Positions 7,353 through 16,467 of a stretch of 30,062 bases of DNA are shown in pieces. Position 1 is the stretch's first letter. Each line of letters opens with the position of its first letter. Origin of the DNA: a virus; the IMG/VR virus record IMGVR_UViG_3300008050_000195, positions 1 through 30,062 of that record; one strand, written 5' to 3'. The notes beneath the pieces were generated by a model that was not told the DNA's origin, did no database searches, and saw only the letters and a list, made by a program, of their open reading frames with translations. The position numbers and the translations under genes were made by a program.

Positions 7353-8181
7353 CAGTTTCTCCCAATATGGGGGAAAGAATGTTGAGGATGGAACCCCTAA
7401 CGGCGAAATAGATATAGAAAAATTAAACGCTACCACCATAGTAGATGGAGTAGAGTGGAGCCACTTTGAGGAGACTCTTAAAGATTTTATCTTAGCCAGA
7501 TTGGGACACCCTGTTGTACGAGTAGAGCTTACGCCCTTCCAACTAAAGACTTGTATAGATGAGTCTATTAGTACTATGTATAATCATGCACCTCTATTCT
7601 CTACACAGTTTGTAGCGTTTCAGACAACCGCTGGTATTAATACTTATGATATACCTAGTTATATTTTAAATAACTTAGAGTATGTAGTATACAAGAAGAC
7701 TTTACTTTCTATTCAATCTCAGGCTGGGACCTTAGAATTTGACTTTTTTATAAAATACTTCCAAGATAACTTCTTATTTCAAAATTTTGGGATAGGGGAT
7801 TTTTATCTTCTTCAGCAAAATCTAGAAATGACTAGAAAGATTTTAGGTCAGGAGGGGTCTTTTACTGTATTGGATAATAGGTATTTACATATAACACCTA
7901 AGCCCGTCACTAATGATCAAGTTGTTATTATTATTTACAGAGGACTAAACTCTGATACCCTACATCCTGCATATAGAAACTGGATTCAGCAGTACGCCTT
8001 AGCATGTGCAAAAGGAGTACTTGGAGAAATTAGAGGCAAGTACCAAACAGTCCCATCTCCTGGTGGGGGTGCTAAACTTAATGGGGATGCTCTCCTTAAG
8101 GAAAGCCAAGAAGAAAAAGAAAAACTATTACAGAGATTGATTGATGAGTTTGAAGAGCCAGCAAGGTTCTCAACATACTAA
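7318..8181 (+). CDS. gp13: Neck protein, T4 gp13-like head completion protein
   Basis: The 287-residue protein contains FKDFILARLG-type sequence (LKDFILARLGHPVVRVEL, residues ~53-70), a pattern typical of the gp13 neck protein in T4-like phages and cyanophages. PAYRNWIQQYALACAKG near residue 220 and SPGGGAKLNGDALLKES near 245 are further family features. T4 gp13 (309 residues) forms part of the neck that closes the DNA-filled head before the tail docks. The first ~45 residues are variable, so the exact start is less sure, though AGAGG precedes the ATG. Its last base overlaps the next ATG (TAATG). The split of names between gp13 and gp14 follows gene order and similarity by eye. Confidence 0.82.
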   Translation: MPIKPKLAAYGNSFSQYGGKNVEDGTPNGEIDIEKLNATTIVDGVEWSHFEETLKDFILARLGHPVVRVELTPFQLKTCIDESISTMYNHAPLFSTQFVAFQTTAGINTYDIPSYILNNLEYVVYKKTLLSIQSQAGTLEFDFFIKYFQDNFLFQNFGIGDFYLLQQNLEMTRKILGQEGSFTVLDNRYLHITPKPVTNDQVVIIIYRGLNSDTLHPAYRNWIQQYALACAKGVLGEIRGKYQTVPSPGGGAKLNGDALLKESQEEKEKLLQRLIDEFEEPARFSTY

Positions 8182-8777
8182 TGAATAATAATTATAAAGC
8201 CAACGGACCTTCTATGCCAATTCCTCATATAGAAGAATCCACAGGCCAATTAAACTTTTTTGACCCCGCTAATCCTGATATTAATTTATTTAATTTAGTG
8301 GACGACGAGCTAATTAAAATCTCTGGCTCTGAGATACTTTATTTTCCGTACATGCAAGGTGAGTCTCAATTTGATGATGTGTATATGGAAGAGCGCAATA
8401 AGCCCATAACAAAAGAACCTGTTATAGTTTATGGACATTATGAACCTAAAGTGATTGAAGAAAATCTAAGCCAGTTTGGTATAGAGCTTACAAACGATCA
8501 AGTATTTATATTCAATAAAAGCTATATGGAACATCGAATTAGTGGAAATATAAAAGCAGGAGATGTACTTCAGCCAAGGTTCCAAAATCAAAAGTATGAA
8601 GTGTTTGAGGTTCAGGAAGATAGCTTTGAATTGTATGGCGTTTATCATTTAGTATGTTCCGCTAAACTCCTCCGTGATTCGTTGGATGTGCAGGACACAC
8701 CTTTGTCAAAAACTACAGATCCTTTAGGAAGACCAAATACTATTCAAAGTTTGGAGGACTCTTACGATGAGCTTTAA
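8181..8777 (+). CDS. gp14: Neck protein, T4 gp14-like
   Basis: This 198-residue protein contains DDELIKISGSEILYFPYM followed by DDVYMEERNKPI, which matches the gp14 neck family of T4-like phages: a helix entering 'I-x-x-x-G-x-x-x-x-Y-x-P', then an acidic stretch and 'Y-x-E'. The downstream pattern of IVYGHYEP, FGIEL, RISGNIKAGDVLQPRF and YEVFEVQED is also as expected. gp14 works with gp13 at the head-tail junction. The start is coupled to the gp13-like stop by a one-base overlap, and the end overlaps the next gene by 11 bases. Confidence 0.8.
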   Translation: MNNNYKANGPSMPIPHIEESTGQLNFFDPANPDINLFNLVDDELIKISGSEILYFPYMQGESQFDDVYMEERNKPITKEPVIVYGHYEPKVIEENLSQFGIELTNDQVFIFNKSYMEHRISGNIKAGDVLQPRFQNQKYEVFEVQEDSFELYGVYHLVCSAKLLRDSLDVQDTPLSKTTDPLGRPNTIQSLEDSYDEL

Positions 8778-9492
8778 AACAAACAGCATAGAATCAACAG
8801 CTAAGGGAGAGTTCCCAGACTTAGAGAAAAAGAAGGGTGCTACTGAGTGGGCTAGAGATGTTATCTATGAAAAAACTACTAAAGTAAGCCAAATTCCCAT
8901 GTTTTATAAAGAGAGTTTGCGATTTATTATATCTAAACTAGGCACTTTAAGTTATATTAATTCAGAATCAAAACTGATTGATATTAAATGTATTCATGCT
9001 AATCCAGAAAGAACGATAGCAAAACTAACGCAAGAGAATAATATCATTCTTCCTATAATTTCTATAGATCAAAACTCCTCAAACAATGCCGACCCCAGAA
9101 GAAGAGCCTCTTTCTCGCTAGTTAATGAGTCTTTTTGGAGTGAGAAGAAAAAACGAGCATTTAGAGTAGTAAGTATAGCTCCAAGAGCATTAGATATTGA
9201 ATATAAAATAAATATTTGGTCTAAATACAAAGCTAATTTAGATCAAATTATAGAACAAATAAGATTACTTTTTAATCCACATTTAGTTATAAAGAATTCT
9301 CATACAAATTCAGCCATTGCTTTCTTGGATCAAGAAACAGATGGGTCAACATTAGAGGCAGATGACCGTCAGGACAGGATCCTCAGGCGAACATTTTCCG
9401 TTAAATTAGAGGGATATATCCCTAATCCAAAATTCCTCATAACTTCTACAGGAGAAATTGAAGAATTTAATACAGATAGTACAATCTATTAA
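8767..9492 (+). CDS. gp15: Tail completion/sheath stabiliser, T4 gp15-like
   Basis: The product has 241 residues (T4 gp15 has 272). Around residues 105-145 RRRASFSLVNESFWSEKKKR is followed by a beta segment reading FRVVSIAPRALDIEYKINIW. Next come KYKANLDQIIEQIRLLFNPH and, near the end, RRTFSVKLEGYIPNPKF. This order is characteristic of gp15-type tail terminators that cap the tail tube and sheath. GGAGGA lies 8 bases before the ATG. Gene position between neck genes and the sheath gene agrees with T4 order 13-14-15-18 (16 and 17 are absent here and must lie elsewhere). Confidence 0.72.
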   Translation: MSFKTNSIESTAKGEFPDLEKKKGATEWARDVIYEKTTKVSQIPMFYKESLRFIISKLGTLSYINSESKLIDIKCIHANPERTIAKLTQENNIILPIISIDQNSSNNADPRRRASFSLVNESFWSEKKKRAFRVVSIAPRALDIEYKINIWSKYKANLDQIIEQIRLLFNPHLVIKNSHTNSAIAFLDQETDGSTLEADDRQDRILRRTFSVKLEGYIPNPKFLITSTGEIEEFNTDSTIY

Positions 9493-9521
9493 AAAAAATT
9501 ATAAAAAAATACTACTAAAGT

Positions 9522-9530
9522 AGTAAATAC
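9522..9530 (+). promoter_or_regulatory. Candidate late promoter AGTAAATAC
   Basis: AGTAAATAC lies 14 bases before the ATG at 9545, just upstream of AAGGAG. It is the third GTAAATA site in a gap preceding structural genes. TACTAC and GTAGTA flank a 4-base loop just upstream (9509-9524), a weak hairpin overlapping the box. Confidence 0.4.
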
Positions 9531-9544
9531 TAAGGAGAACAATT

Positions 9545-9721
9545 ATGAAGTCTATTACCAACACAAGTCTACAGAGCTGGAGTTTGCCACTGAGAACCCC
9601 CAAAGGGGTCCAGGATTTTTATCTAACCCCCAAACAGACAATAAAGGTCCCTGCTTCATACATTACTGATCACGTTATAAGGTTCCAATTACGGAATCTA
9701 ATAGCAATTAGAGACGCATAA
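9545..9721 (+). CDS. Small conserved-looking protein before the sheath gene
   Basis: A 58-residue protein runs from ATG 9545 to TAA 9719-9721, with AAGGAG 7 bases upstream. It begins MKSITNTSLQSWSLPLRTPK and continues with FYLTPKQTIKVPASYIT. The layout (short strand, Asn-Thr-Ser, then hydrophobic-Pro, then an 'L-x-P' turn) resembles small proteins often found next to tail sheath genes in phages, whose function I do not know. It lies 16 bases before the sheath gene and should be cotranscribed with it. The good ribosome site and tight spacing support a real gene despite its size. Confidence 0.72.
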   Translation: MKSITNTSLQSWSLPLRTPKGVQDFYLTPKQTIKVPASYITDHVIRFQLRNLIAIRDA

Positions 9722-9737
9722 CAGGAGATTATTTAAA

Positions 9738-11912
9738 ATGCCGAATTTCGTAAGTCCAGGTGTATATGTTATAGAGAAAGATATCTCTGATTACCCACCA
9801 ACCCTAAACTCTTCTGTTGTGGGTATTGTAGGGTTCGCTTCGAGAGGTCCAATTGCTGGACTTAATCAGAGAAAAGCCGAGTTAATTACTTCACAACAGG
9901 GTCTTATTGACACCTTTGGAGAGCCTTCAGAAGACCTTAAGGGTCAAGCTCTTGAAGGTGCATTGGAGATTTTAGAATCTACAAACTCTCTGCGCTTTAT
10001 TCGCTGCGCTGATACCGCTGTAGCTGTAGAGGCTTCCGCTGCTGTACAACTGGGAGCATGTCCCGCATTTAAGGTAAGTGGTACGCACAGTGGTCCCATT
10101 AAATATAGGCCAACTGATATTGGAATGTCCGCTATCGGAAGTGCTGACCTTGGTACTTCAGGTATTAGATTTATTGTTACTACATACGATAATGCTAGAT
10201 CAAAAATAGTAGATGCTAAAACTTATACTATTCCGTCTGGGACAATCACAGCCTCTGCTTCTGAGGGGGCAACCACTATTCAAGCTTTGAAGAAAGTTAT
10301 TGGAGGAAGTTTAGACGCTGATAGATTTGGAGCCTTTGCGGACGGAAATACGGGTGATGCTTCTTCTTTCCTTGTAGGTGCCGCAGCAGGAAGTTTAGCA
10401 ACAGTAGACTGCCAGATGCAAATTCTATCTTCAACAGGGGGGGATTGGCTTGATGTTCAGGGGATTTCACCGTTAGATTATCTAGGAGCATCGGGAACCG
10501 CCACAGCAGATGGTGTAGCTTCGGGGACTATTATGAATACAAGTTCTGTTTCCTACCTTGTTAAAAGTATATGGCCTGGAGCAGGATACAACGCTGGGAC
10601 CAAGGCAGACGGAACTACTAGTGGAGTATCCTTTGAGGTTGATGTTAACGGGGCTGATAACGCTATTGAACAGGTTAATAACTTGGGTGTTGTCGCTGAA
10701 AACTTTAAATCAGGAATGTTATCCTCTTCATTCTTAGAGACAAATATTGGTAATAGCTATGATGCCAGAACATCAGACTATATAACTGCAAATTTTGCGA
10801 CTGGTACATATGATGATACCGTAGCAGTTACATCATTAACTTCCTTTGAGAAGCCTCTAGCCAGTTTAGTGGGTGGAACTATTACAGGGACCAATGGCAC
10901 CATAGCCACCACCACCACCGTTAACCCAAGATTTGTTAAACTTGTTCAAGGTACTTATAATCTTGCAGGGGGAAATAATGGAGTCCCAACCACTCCTGCT
11001 TTGACAGCAACTGCTATTATTGGACAAGTTAAAGCGGACGGCGGTAAGACAGGAATGGAAGCGTTGGACGACCCAGTTCTTAATATTTCCCTTGCTATAG
11101 CTCCAGGACCTGGAGTAGGAGACAACCAAACTATCCAGAATGGATTAGTTACCGTCGCAGAAAGAACTACAGATTTCCTTGCACTCTTATCCCCACCATT
11201 TGCGGTGGGAAAACCAGGAGATGCTATTGACTGGAGTAATGGTTTTGCTACAACAAGGACAGCAGCTATTAATAGCTCTTACGCTTCGCTGTACTGGCCT
11301 TGGGTTAAGGTCTTCCAAGTCTTTGACAAGAAGGACCGTTGGCTTGCCCCTGAGATCTATGGAGCCCGTCAGATAGGTGTTACAGATGCTGTGGCAGACC
11401 CGTGGTTTGCACCTGCTGGCTTTGTTCGTGGACGCTTGACCAAGCCTACGGATGTGGAAGTTGTCCTCAACCAAGGGGATAGAGACTCAATGTACTCAGG
11501 TGGTAACTGCCTGAATCCCATCGTTAACTTCCCCCAGAATGGTATCGCTATCTTCGGACAACGTACTACGCAGAGACAACCCACTGCACTTGATAGAATC
11601 AATGTTCGTAGAATGATGATTTATATTAAGAAGCAGATTCTTGCCTCTACTCAAAGATTAGTATTTGAGCCTAATGATAAATTTACTTGGGAAAGAGTAG
11701 AGGGTATTCTAAACCCAATGTTAGATGATATCTCTCGAAGAAGAGGCATTACAGAGTTCAGAGTAGTTTGTGATGAGACTACTAATACACCTGTTAGAGT
11801 TGACAGAAACGAAATGTGGACTAAGGTTTTAATTAAGCCAACCAAGACCGCAGAAATGGTAGTTTTCGAGTTGAATCTAACTAATCAATCAGCACAACTA
11901 GGAAGTTTATAG
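9738..11912 (+). CDS. gp18: Contractile tail sheath protein, T4 gp18-like
   Basis: The product has 724 residues, somewhat longer than T4 gp18 (659). The N-terminus, PNFVSPGVYVIEKDIS, has the PGVYV signature of sheath proteins, followed by VVGIVGFASRGPI. The C-terminal part carries the other hallmark, the conserved insertion-free domain: RINVRRMMIYIKKQI, then FEPNDKFTWERVEGILNP, RRRGITEFRVVCD and EMWTKVLIKPTKTAEMV. The middle (residues ~120-480) is Gly/Ser/Thr-rich and variable, probably surface-exposed domains. Sheath subunits surround the tube and contract to drive it through the host envelope. AGGAG precedes the ATG; the tube gene follows 12 bases after the stop. Confidence 0.96.
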   Translation: MPNFVSPGVYVIEKDISDYPPTLNSSVVGIVGFASRGPIAGLNQRKAELITSQQGLIDTFGEPSEDLKGQALEGALEILESTNSLRFIRCADTAVAVEASAAVQLGACPAFKVSGTHSGPIKYRPTDIGMSAIGSADLGTSGIRFIVTTYDNARSKIVDAKTYTIPSGTITASASEGATTIQALKKVIGGSLDADRFGAFADGNTGDASSFLVGAAAGSLATVDCQMQILSSTGGDWLDVQGISPLDYLGASGTATADGVASGTIMNTSSVSYLVKSIWPGAGYNAGTKADGTTSGVSFEVDVNGADNAIEQVNNLGVVAENFKSGMLSSSFLETNIGNSYDARTSDYITANFATGTYDDTVAVTSLTSFEKPLASLVGGTITGTNGTIATTTTVNPRFVKLVQGTYNLAGGNNGVPTTPALTATAIIGQVKADGGKTGMEALDDPVLNISLAIAPGPGVGDNQTIQNGLVTVAERTTDFLALLSPPFAVGKPGDAIDWSNGFATTRTAAINSSYASLYWPWVKVFQVFDKKDRWLAPEIYGARQIGVTDAVADPWFAPAGFVRGRLTKPTDVEVVLNQGDRDSMYSGGNCLNPIVNFPQNGIAIFGQRTTQRQPTALDRINVRRMMIYIKKQILASTQRLVFEPNDKFTWERVEGILNPMLDDISRRRGITEFRVVCDETTNTPVRVDRNEMWTKVLIKPTKTAEMVVFELNLTNQSAQLGSL

Positions 11913-11924
11913 GAGTAAATAAAA

Positions 11925-12488
11925 ATGACAACAGAAAGAATAGTTGATAGTAAAAGAGGAATGAATGGGGTTACACTTCCTCTGATTTCTCAAGGTCTTG
12001 ATTCAGTAAGAGCTTATCAATTCGAGATTCATTTCGAGATACCTACTACTGTCGCAGGGGTAGAGTCCAAATTCCTGACCTTGGCTGCAAAGCAAGTAAC
12101 GCAGATAGGATTTGCTTCTGAGGATATTGAAGTACACAGGGTTAATGATAAGGTCTTCTATCCTGGAAAGTCCAGTCCTGAGGCTCTGACAGTGACCTTC
12201 GATAATCAGTATCAAAATAAAATATCAGAAACTCTTTGGAATTGGTATACGTCCATTTATGATCCTATGAATGGTACAATGCAGACCGCAGGTAACTTCA
12301 AGGCACCGAAGGCTACTATTATACACTTGGACCCTAAGGGTAAGCCTAAGTATGAGACTACTGTGTATGGGGTATACCCCAAATCATGGAAGACTGCTGA
12401 ATTTAATTATGGGACTAATGAGTTCCATACTATTGAGGTGGAATTCCGTTACGACTTCATGGATCACGGCGATTCGAGTTCTAAATAG
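11925..12488 (+). CDS. gp19: Tail tube protein, T4 gp19-like
   Basis: The 187-residue product (T4 gp19 has 163) contains DSVRAYQFEIHFEIP near residue 26, EDIEVHRVNDKVFYPGK in the middle and SETLWNWYTSIYDP around residue 100. KSWKTAEFNYGTNEFHTIEVE near the C-terminus is the usual ending of myovirus tube proteins. Tube proteins stack as hexameric rings inside the sheath and form the DNA channel. AGGAG lies 9 bases before the ATG. A terminator lies 37 bases after the stop. Confidence 0.95.
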   Translation: MTTERIVDSKRGMNGVTLPLISQGLDSVRAYQFEIHFEIPTTVAGVESKFLTLAAKQVTQIGFASEDIEVHRVNDKVFYPGKSSPEALTVTFDNQYQNKISETLWNWYTSIYDPMNGTMQTAGNFKAPKATIIHLDPKGKPKYETTVYGVYPKSWKTAEFNYGTNEFHTIEVEFRYDFMDHGDSSSK

Positions 12489-12524
12489 TTAAACATAGGT
12501 GAGAAAAATAAAAAGATAGTATCT

Positions 12525-12557
12525 GCCCAGCCTGGATTATTCTGGGCTGGGCTTTTT
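12525..12557 (+). terminator. Rho-independent terminator after the tail tube gene
   Basis: GCCCAGCC (12525-12532) pairs perfectly with GGCTGGGC (12545-12552), with a 12-base loop, and TTTTT follows at 12553-12557. It ends the neck-tail operon. The T run abuts a TATAAT box for the next gene. Confidence 0.92.
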
Positions 12558-12558
12558 C

Positions 12559-12564
12559 TATAAT
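12559..12564 (+). promoter_or_regulatory. TATAAT box close to the start of the 1297-residue gene
   Basis: TATAAT is followed by 9 bases and then ATG at 12574. No Shine-Dalgarno sequence lies between, so a transcript from this box would have a leader of only about 3 bases. Placement directly after a terminator supports a fresh start of transcription. No -35 element is evident. Confidence 0.45.
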
Positions 12565-12573
12565 AAGAATATC

Positions 12574-15500
12574 ATGGACTATTATTACGCTTTATTAGAT
12601 AATTATAAGTTACTTAGGCAGAGAAGGTTTAAACTCTCTTTGCGTGAGGAAGAGGCAGAGGGTATGTCCGAAGAGGATAAGATCCGAGCAGTTATAAGTA
12701 CTGCTGGGGAGGCGAAGTTCGAAGCACCCGCCACATGGCCTGAGGGAAACATAAAGTTATATAAGTCTGACACGGGCTCCATTATGGCTACCGATAATGA
12801 AAAGGGAAGTACGGGTCAAGTGCAGTGGGCTGGTGTTGTTGATAAGTATGGAAAAAGAGGACAATCGGGATTTGCCAAAAAGTATTGGAGACTAATGTTT
12901 CCATCGGAAGCTAAGAAGTCTAAGCCCACCAGCAATACGGAGGATGAAGGTGGTGAAGGTGGTGAAGGTGGTGAAGGTGAAGGGGGTCAAGAGGTGTTGG
13001 AGGCTCCTGGACCTGCCGCCGCAGAGCGTGCAGCGGTAGTACTATCTAAGGCTTTGGAAGATGATAATCAACGGGCACTTGCAACTGCTGATAGCGCGCA
13101 TCGAAAAATATCAGAACAGGATATAGACACAGAGCTTGAAAAAATGAGAGATCTGGCAGAGCTAACGGCAGAAGTTACTGATATAGATGAGCGAACCATA
13201 GTTGTGACTCTGGAAGGAGTTACAGAGTTCCTAAAATTAGGGATGGATATCCAAAATCACCCAGAAAAGGCTGCTAATGGAGACTATACACATGATATCA
13301 ACAACCTAATACAAAAATATGATATTTCCGTTGATCAGTACGGATGTATTAGATTCGGAGGCACCGCAATAGGTGCATGTACCGCCTCAGAATCTCTAAT
13401 ACAAACTAAGATGAGAGATCATTTACTGGCAATTAGAACAACTATAGACTCGGATAGGGCGGAAAGAGGTATTGGGAGTGAGTCCATCGCGATACCTGAA
13501 ATATCTATTGATGAAGAGGGTCCAGTTTATACCATGGCAGGAGAGGATCGTCGAGGAACAGCAGTAGAAAATTTAGATACTTATTCTCGTAGACTTGATG
13601 ATTGTATAGAGGGTGCGGCGGAGAAGGAGGATTGGGGTTGTCTTGATGAATTTGGTGACGGGGTTTTGGAAGACTGGGAATCGGGGCTATGGTCTGCTGA
13701 TGCCCTTCTTAGGTCTCTTGCTGTTGGCTATTTAGCTATGGATTCTGCTATCCTTACACAAGAAGGGGAAATACAGGCCGTTGCAATTTATAACTTTTTA
13801 ATGGAGCGTTTGGTGGCCGAAGGAGCAAAGCCCGAAGATGCTGAAGCATTTCTTAAAAAGGCTGCGGGTATTGGTGATGACGGGAAGATAAAAACAGATG
13901 ATAACGGTAATCCAGTAAATGCTGATAGATTAAAAGCCATTCTCGCTGTTATTATAGGTAATAGACACTTTGCCGAAGGCATTGCGCCTACGGGTATGCC
14001 CCCTGATTTTACAATAGGGGCGGGACAGGGCCAACTAGGGGCATCTAATGTGTTGGGGGCTAAACAGGACTTGTTAGATATTTATTGTGTGGAGGGAGAT
14101 GTTAAAGAGGAAGGCGTAGGAGAGGAAAAAAGGATAAAACTTAGAGAGTATGCTAAAGGGTTAATGAATGATGAGCAAACAGATTTTCTAAGGAAAGAGT
14201 GCGGGAAGTATCCATCAGAGGATGACGATGGGTTCACGGGTCCCGATACATACTTAGATAAGTATATTGATGACAACCTTATCAGAGAGATAGATAATGA
14301 AACTTTGCAAGGATATGGTGCTGATTGTGGTGAAAATGCAACTGCTTTTGCTATTTCTAGGGAGCCTAAGGTTCATTCTCCCGCGCAAGGAGAGAGAGTT
14401 CAATCCAGCACAATGGGGGACATTGGGTCCACAAAATTACCTGCGGTAATGGAATATATATGTCGCGATGAGGATAAAGAGTATGTTGGTACTCTGAGTG
14501 AGACGGAGACTGATCATATAGATAATATTAAAAAGCTATTTGGTGAATGTGCTGATAGTGGGGAATCGCTTGGGAAAGAAGCTTTTTCGGGAGCGTGTAA
14601 AATTTACAAAAAGATAATTAAATCTACGAAGCCCTTGATAGAGACTTTAACACCTGGAACACTGGCAAAGGGTCCTGACGGGCAGATGATTGAAGCAGGG
14701 TTAGCGACAATTGACCTGTGGGAGGATGCAATTTCAGGCGCGAAGAAAGAGCGGTTGAAGCGTGAGGGGGCGGGGTCGAGTCTTAACGAACACCAGGAAC
14801 GAAGAGCAGGGGCTATTAGAGCGTTAAAAGGAGAAGACCCAATTCCTCCCGCGACAATAGAATCCGATGCAGAGCACTTAGAAAAGATCAGGACCGCCAT
14901 TCGTGACAGCGGTGTGAAACAAGTACTTATGGCAAGCAAGGAGAGGAACAGCCAAGACGGTACTCTTACTGGTGATGCTAAAAGCTATGCCCAAGTAATG
15001 TATGCACTAGGGGCACTGGCACATCAGGATGTTATTAATGAAAAAAGAGACTTGACGCACAACAGACACTATGCGGGAGCTAGAAATGCAGAAGTTATAC
15101 GCAATGTTCAAACAGCAACATTTGTACACCAAGGAGGAAGCGCTATTTATGTGAATCAGGGGGATGACCAAAGAGCATTGATAAAGAGGGATCGTGGTAA
15201 CACTAAAGTCCAGACTGGTTCTTCAGAAACTCTATACAAACTAATTTCTGATAGAGATACCGCCGAAGAGGGGAGACAGGGAGAAGCTAAGAAAAGGGCG
15301 GAAGCGCAAAAGAAAGAGGATAAGAAGAATCTTACTCCTGCCGAATTTACAAAGAAGTACGCTGATCTGGAGAAGAGAGCGAAGGAGGAAGCGGCGAGGA
15401 GAAAGGAGCTTGTGGCGCAGGAGAAAGAGGATAGGGAACCCCTAAGAGCTGCCTTTTCGAAGAATAAGAAAGCGGAGGAGAAAGTGAAGAAAGAGGAAGC

Positions 15501-16467
15501 TAGGGTTGAGACAGAGGCAGCTAAGGCAGATAAGGAGGCAGCTAAGGCTACGAGAGCTGAAGAGGAGGTAAAGAAGGCAAAGAAGGCAAGGACGGCAGCT
15601 AGGACTAGGGCTACGAATGCGGAAACTGAGGCAAAGCAAGCAACTAAAAAGAATAAAGAGGTAGCGAAGAATGCAGCGGAGATGGCTAGGGCAGCAGCGA
15701 CTAAGGCTGAGGAGGCAGTTAAGGCAGCTGAGGCTAAGGCAGTTAAGTATAGGGCAGTAGCGGATAGGGCGAAGGCCACTGAGAAAAAGCGGGTGGAAAG
15801 GGCGGAGGCCGCTAAGGAGGAGCGAGTGAAGAAAGCGGAGGCAGAGAGGGACGCAGCGGCAGCTGAACTGAAGAAAGTGAGGGAATTGACTCCAGAACAG
15901 TTGAAGGAAAAAGCGGCAGCGGATAGGAAAGCTAAGAAAGCGAGGGAGGAGGCTATTAAAACTCTGGGTCCATCTTTTCATGAAAAATGGGCAGAGAAGT
16001 TTAGAGAAGAAAATCCCAATGATGAGGACCGTTTCAAACCAACTACAGATAAGAAATGGGCTAAGGAAAATGAACCCGAGGACGGCTGGGGAGATGAGGG
16101 TCCACAGGTAGATATTTTAAATACTAATTTTAAGGATCTGCCCAAGGATGCTCAAAAGGAAAACACAAATGCTGCAAAAGCGGCTGTGGACAGCGTCGAA
16201 GTCGCAGGAACCGAGGAGGAGGCTGCTGAAGCTGTTCATGAGGCTTGGATGAAGAGAAACAGGAGGAAGAAAAAGAAGAACCCTGAATTGTTTGTACCTT
16301 ACGCTGAACTGTCTCAGGAAGAGAAAGATAAAGACCTTTATCAAGTTAGGGCAGCTGCTAAAGCGCTGGGAAAGAAGTGGGGAGAACCTAAGGAAGAAAG
16401 CTTGCTGATTGCTTTCTTACGAGGACAACAAATCCTCTTAGAGAAACTCATGGATAAAACCACATAG
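12574..16467 (+). CDS. Giant protein with coiled coil and RyR-like C-terminal domain
   Basis: This 1297-residue protein matches no family over its length that I can name. Visible parts in order: a 25-residue basic, aromatic N-terminal peptide (MDYYYALLDNYKLLRQRRFK) ending at LRE, a fit to the Leu-X-Glu prohead protease rule. An acidic Gly-Glu linker covers residues ~120-140, and a mixed alpha-helical region ~150-880 has scattered Cys. A Lys/Glu/Ala-rich coiled coil runs ~890-1130. At ~1221-1269 EAWMKRN, LFVPYAELSQEEKDKD and AAAKALG resemble the ryanodine-receptor (RyR) domain pattern (W ... PY-x-x-L-x-x-x-EK-x-x-D). The tail ends GQQILLEKLMDKTT. It stands alone after the tail operon terminator. 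An internal, ejected virion protein is one possibility; an infected-cell effector is another. Confidence 0.85.
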   Translation: MDYYYALLDNYKLLRQRRFKLSLREEEAEGMSEEDKIRAVISTAGEAKFEAPATWPEGNIKLYKSDTGSIMATDNEKGSTGQVQWAGVVDKYGKRGQSGFAKKYWRLMFPSEAKKSKPTSNTEDEGGEGGEGGEGEGGQEVLEAPGPAAAERAAVVLSKALEDDNQRALATADSAHRKISEQDIDTELEKMRDLAELTAEVTDIDERTIVVTLEGVTEFLKLGMDIQNHPEKAANGDYTHDINNLIQKYDISVDQYGCIRFGGTAIGACTASESLIQTKMRDHLLAIRTTIDSDRAERGIGSESIAIPEISIDEEGPVYTMAGEDRRGTAVENLDTYSRRLDDCIEGAAEKEDWGCLDEFGDGVLEDWESGLWSADALLRSLAVGYLAMDSAILTQEGEIQAVAIYNFLMERLVAEGAKPEDAEAFLKKAAGIGDDGKIKTDDNGNPVNADRLKAILAVIIGNRHFAEGIAPTGMPPDFTIGAGQGQLGASNVLGAKQDLLDIYCVEGDVKEEGVGEEKRIKLREYAKGLMNDEQTDFLRKECGKYPSEDDDGFTGPDTYLDKYIDDNLIREIDNETLQGYGADCGENATAFAISREPKVHSPAQGERVQSSTMGDIGSTKLPAVMEYICRDEDKEYVGTLSETETDHIDNIKKLFGECADSGESLGKEAFSGACKIYKKIIKSTKPLIETLTPGTLAKGPDGQMIEAGLATIDLWEDAISGAKKERLKREGAGSSLNEHQERRAGAIRALKGEDPIPPATIESDAEHLEKIRTAIRDSGVKQVLMASKERNSQDGTLTGDAKSYAQVMYALGALAHQDVINEKRDLTHNRHYAGARNAEVIRNVQTATFVHQGGSAIYVNQGDDQRALIKRDRGNTKVQTGSSETLYKLISDRDTAEEGRQGEAKKRAEAQKKEDKKNLTPAEFTKKYADLEKRAKEEAARRKELVAQEKEDREPLRAAFSKNKKAEEKVKKEEARVETEAAKADKEAAKATRAEEEVKKAKKARTAARTRATNAETEAKQATKKNKEVAKNAAEMARAAATKAEEAVKAAEAKAVKYRAVADRAKATEKKRVERAEAAKEERVKKAEAERDAAAAELKKVRELTPEQLKEKAAADRKAKKAREEAIKTLGPSFHEKWAEKFREENPNDEDRFKPTTDKKWAKENEPEDGWGDEGPQVDILNTNFKDLPKDAQKENTNAAKAAVDSVEVAGTEEEAAEAVHEAWMKRNRRKKKKNPELFVPYAELSQEEKDKDLYQVRAAAKALGKKWGEPKEESLLIAFLRGQQILLEKLMDKTT
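12946..12981 (+). repeat. 9-bp Glu-Gly-Gly codon repeat in the giant gene
   Basis: GAAGGTGGT occurs three times in tandem, then GAAGGTGAA, coding EGGEGGEGGEGE at residues 125-136. It is a short, slippage-prone acidic linker between the N-terminal segment and the helical body. Confidence 0.85.

Noticed and set aside
15156-15779. 207-residue antisense ORF opposite the giant gene
   Set aside because: It mirrors the Ala/Lys/Glu codons of the coiled coil (AGC-free reverse stops) and has no start signals or domain.
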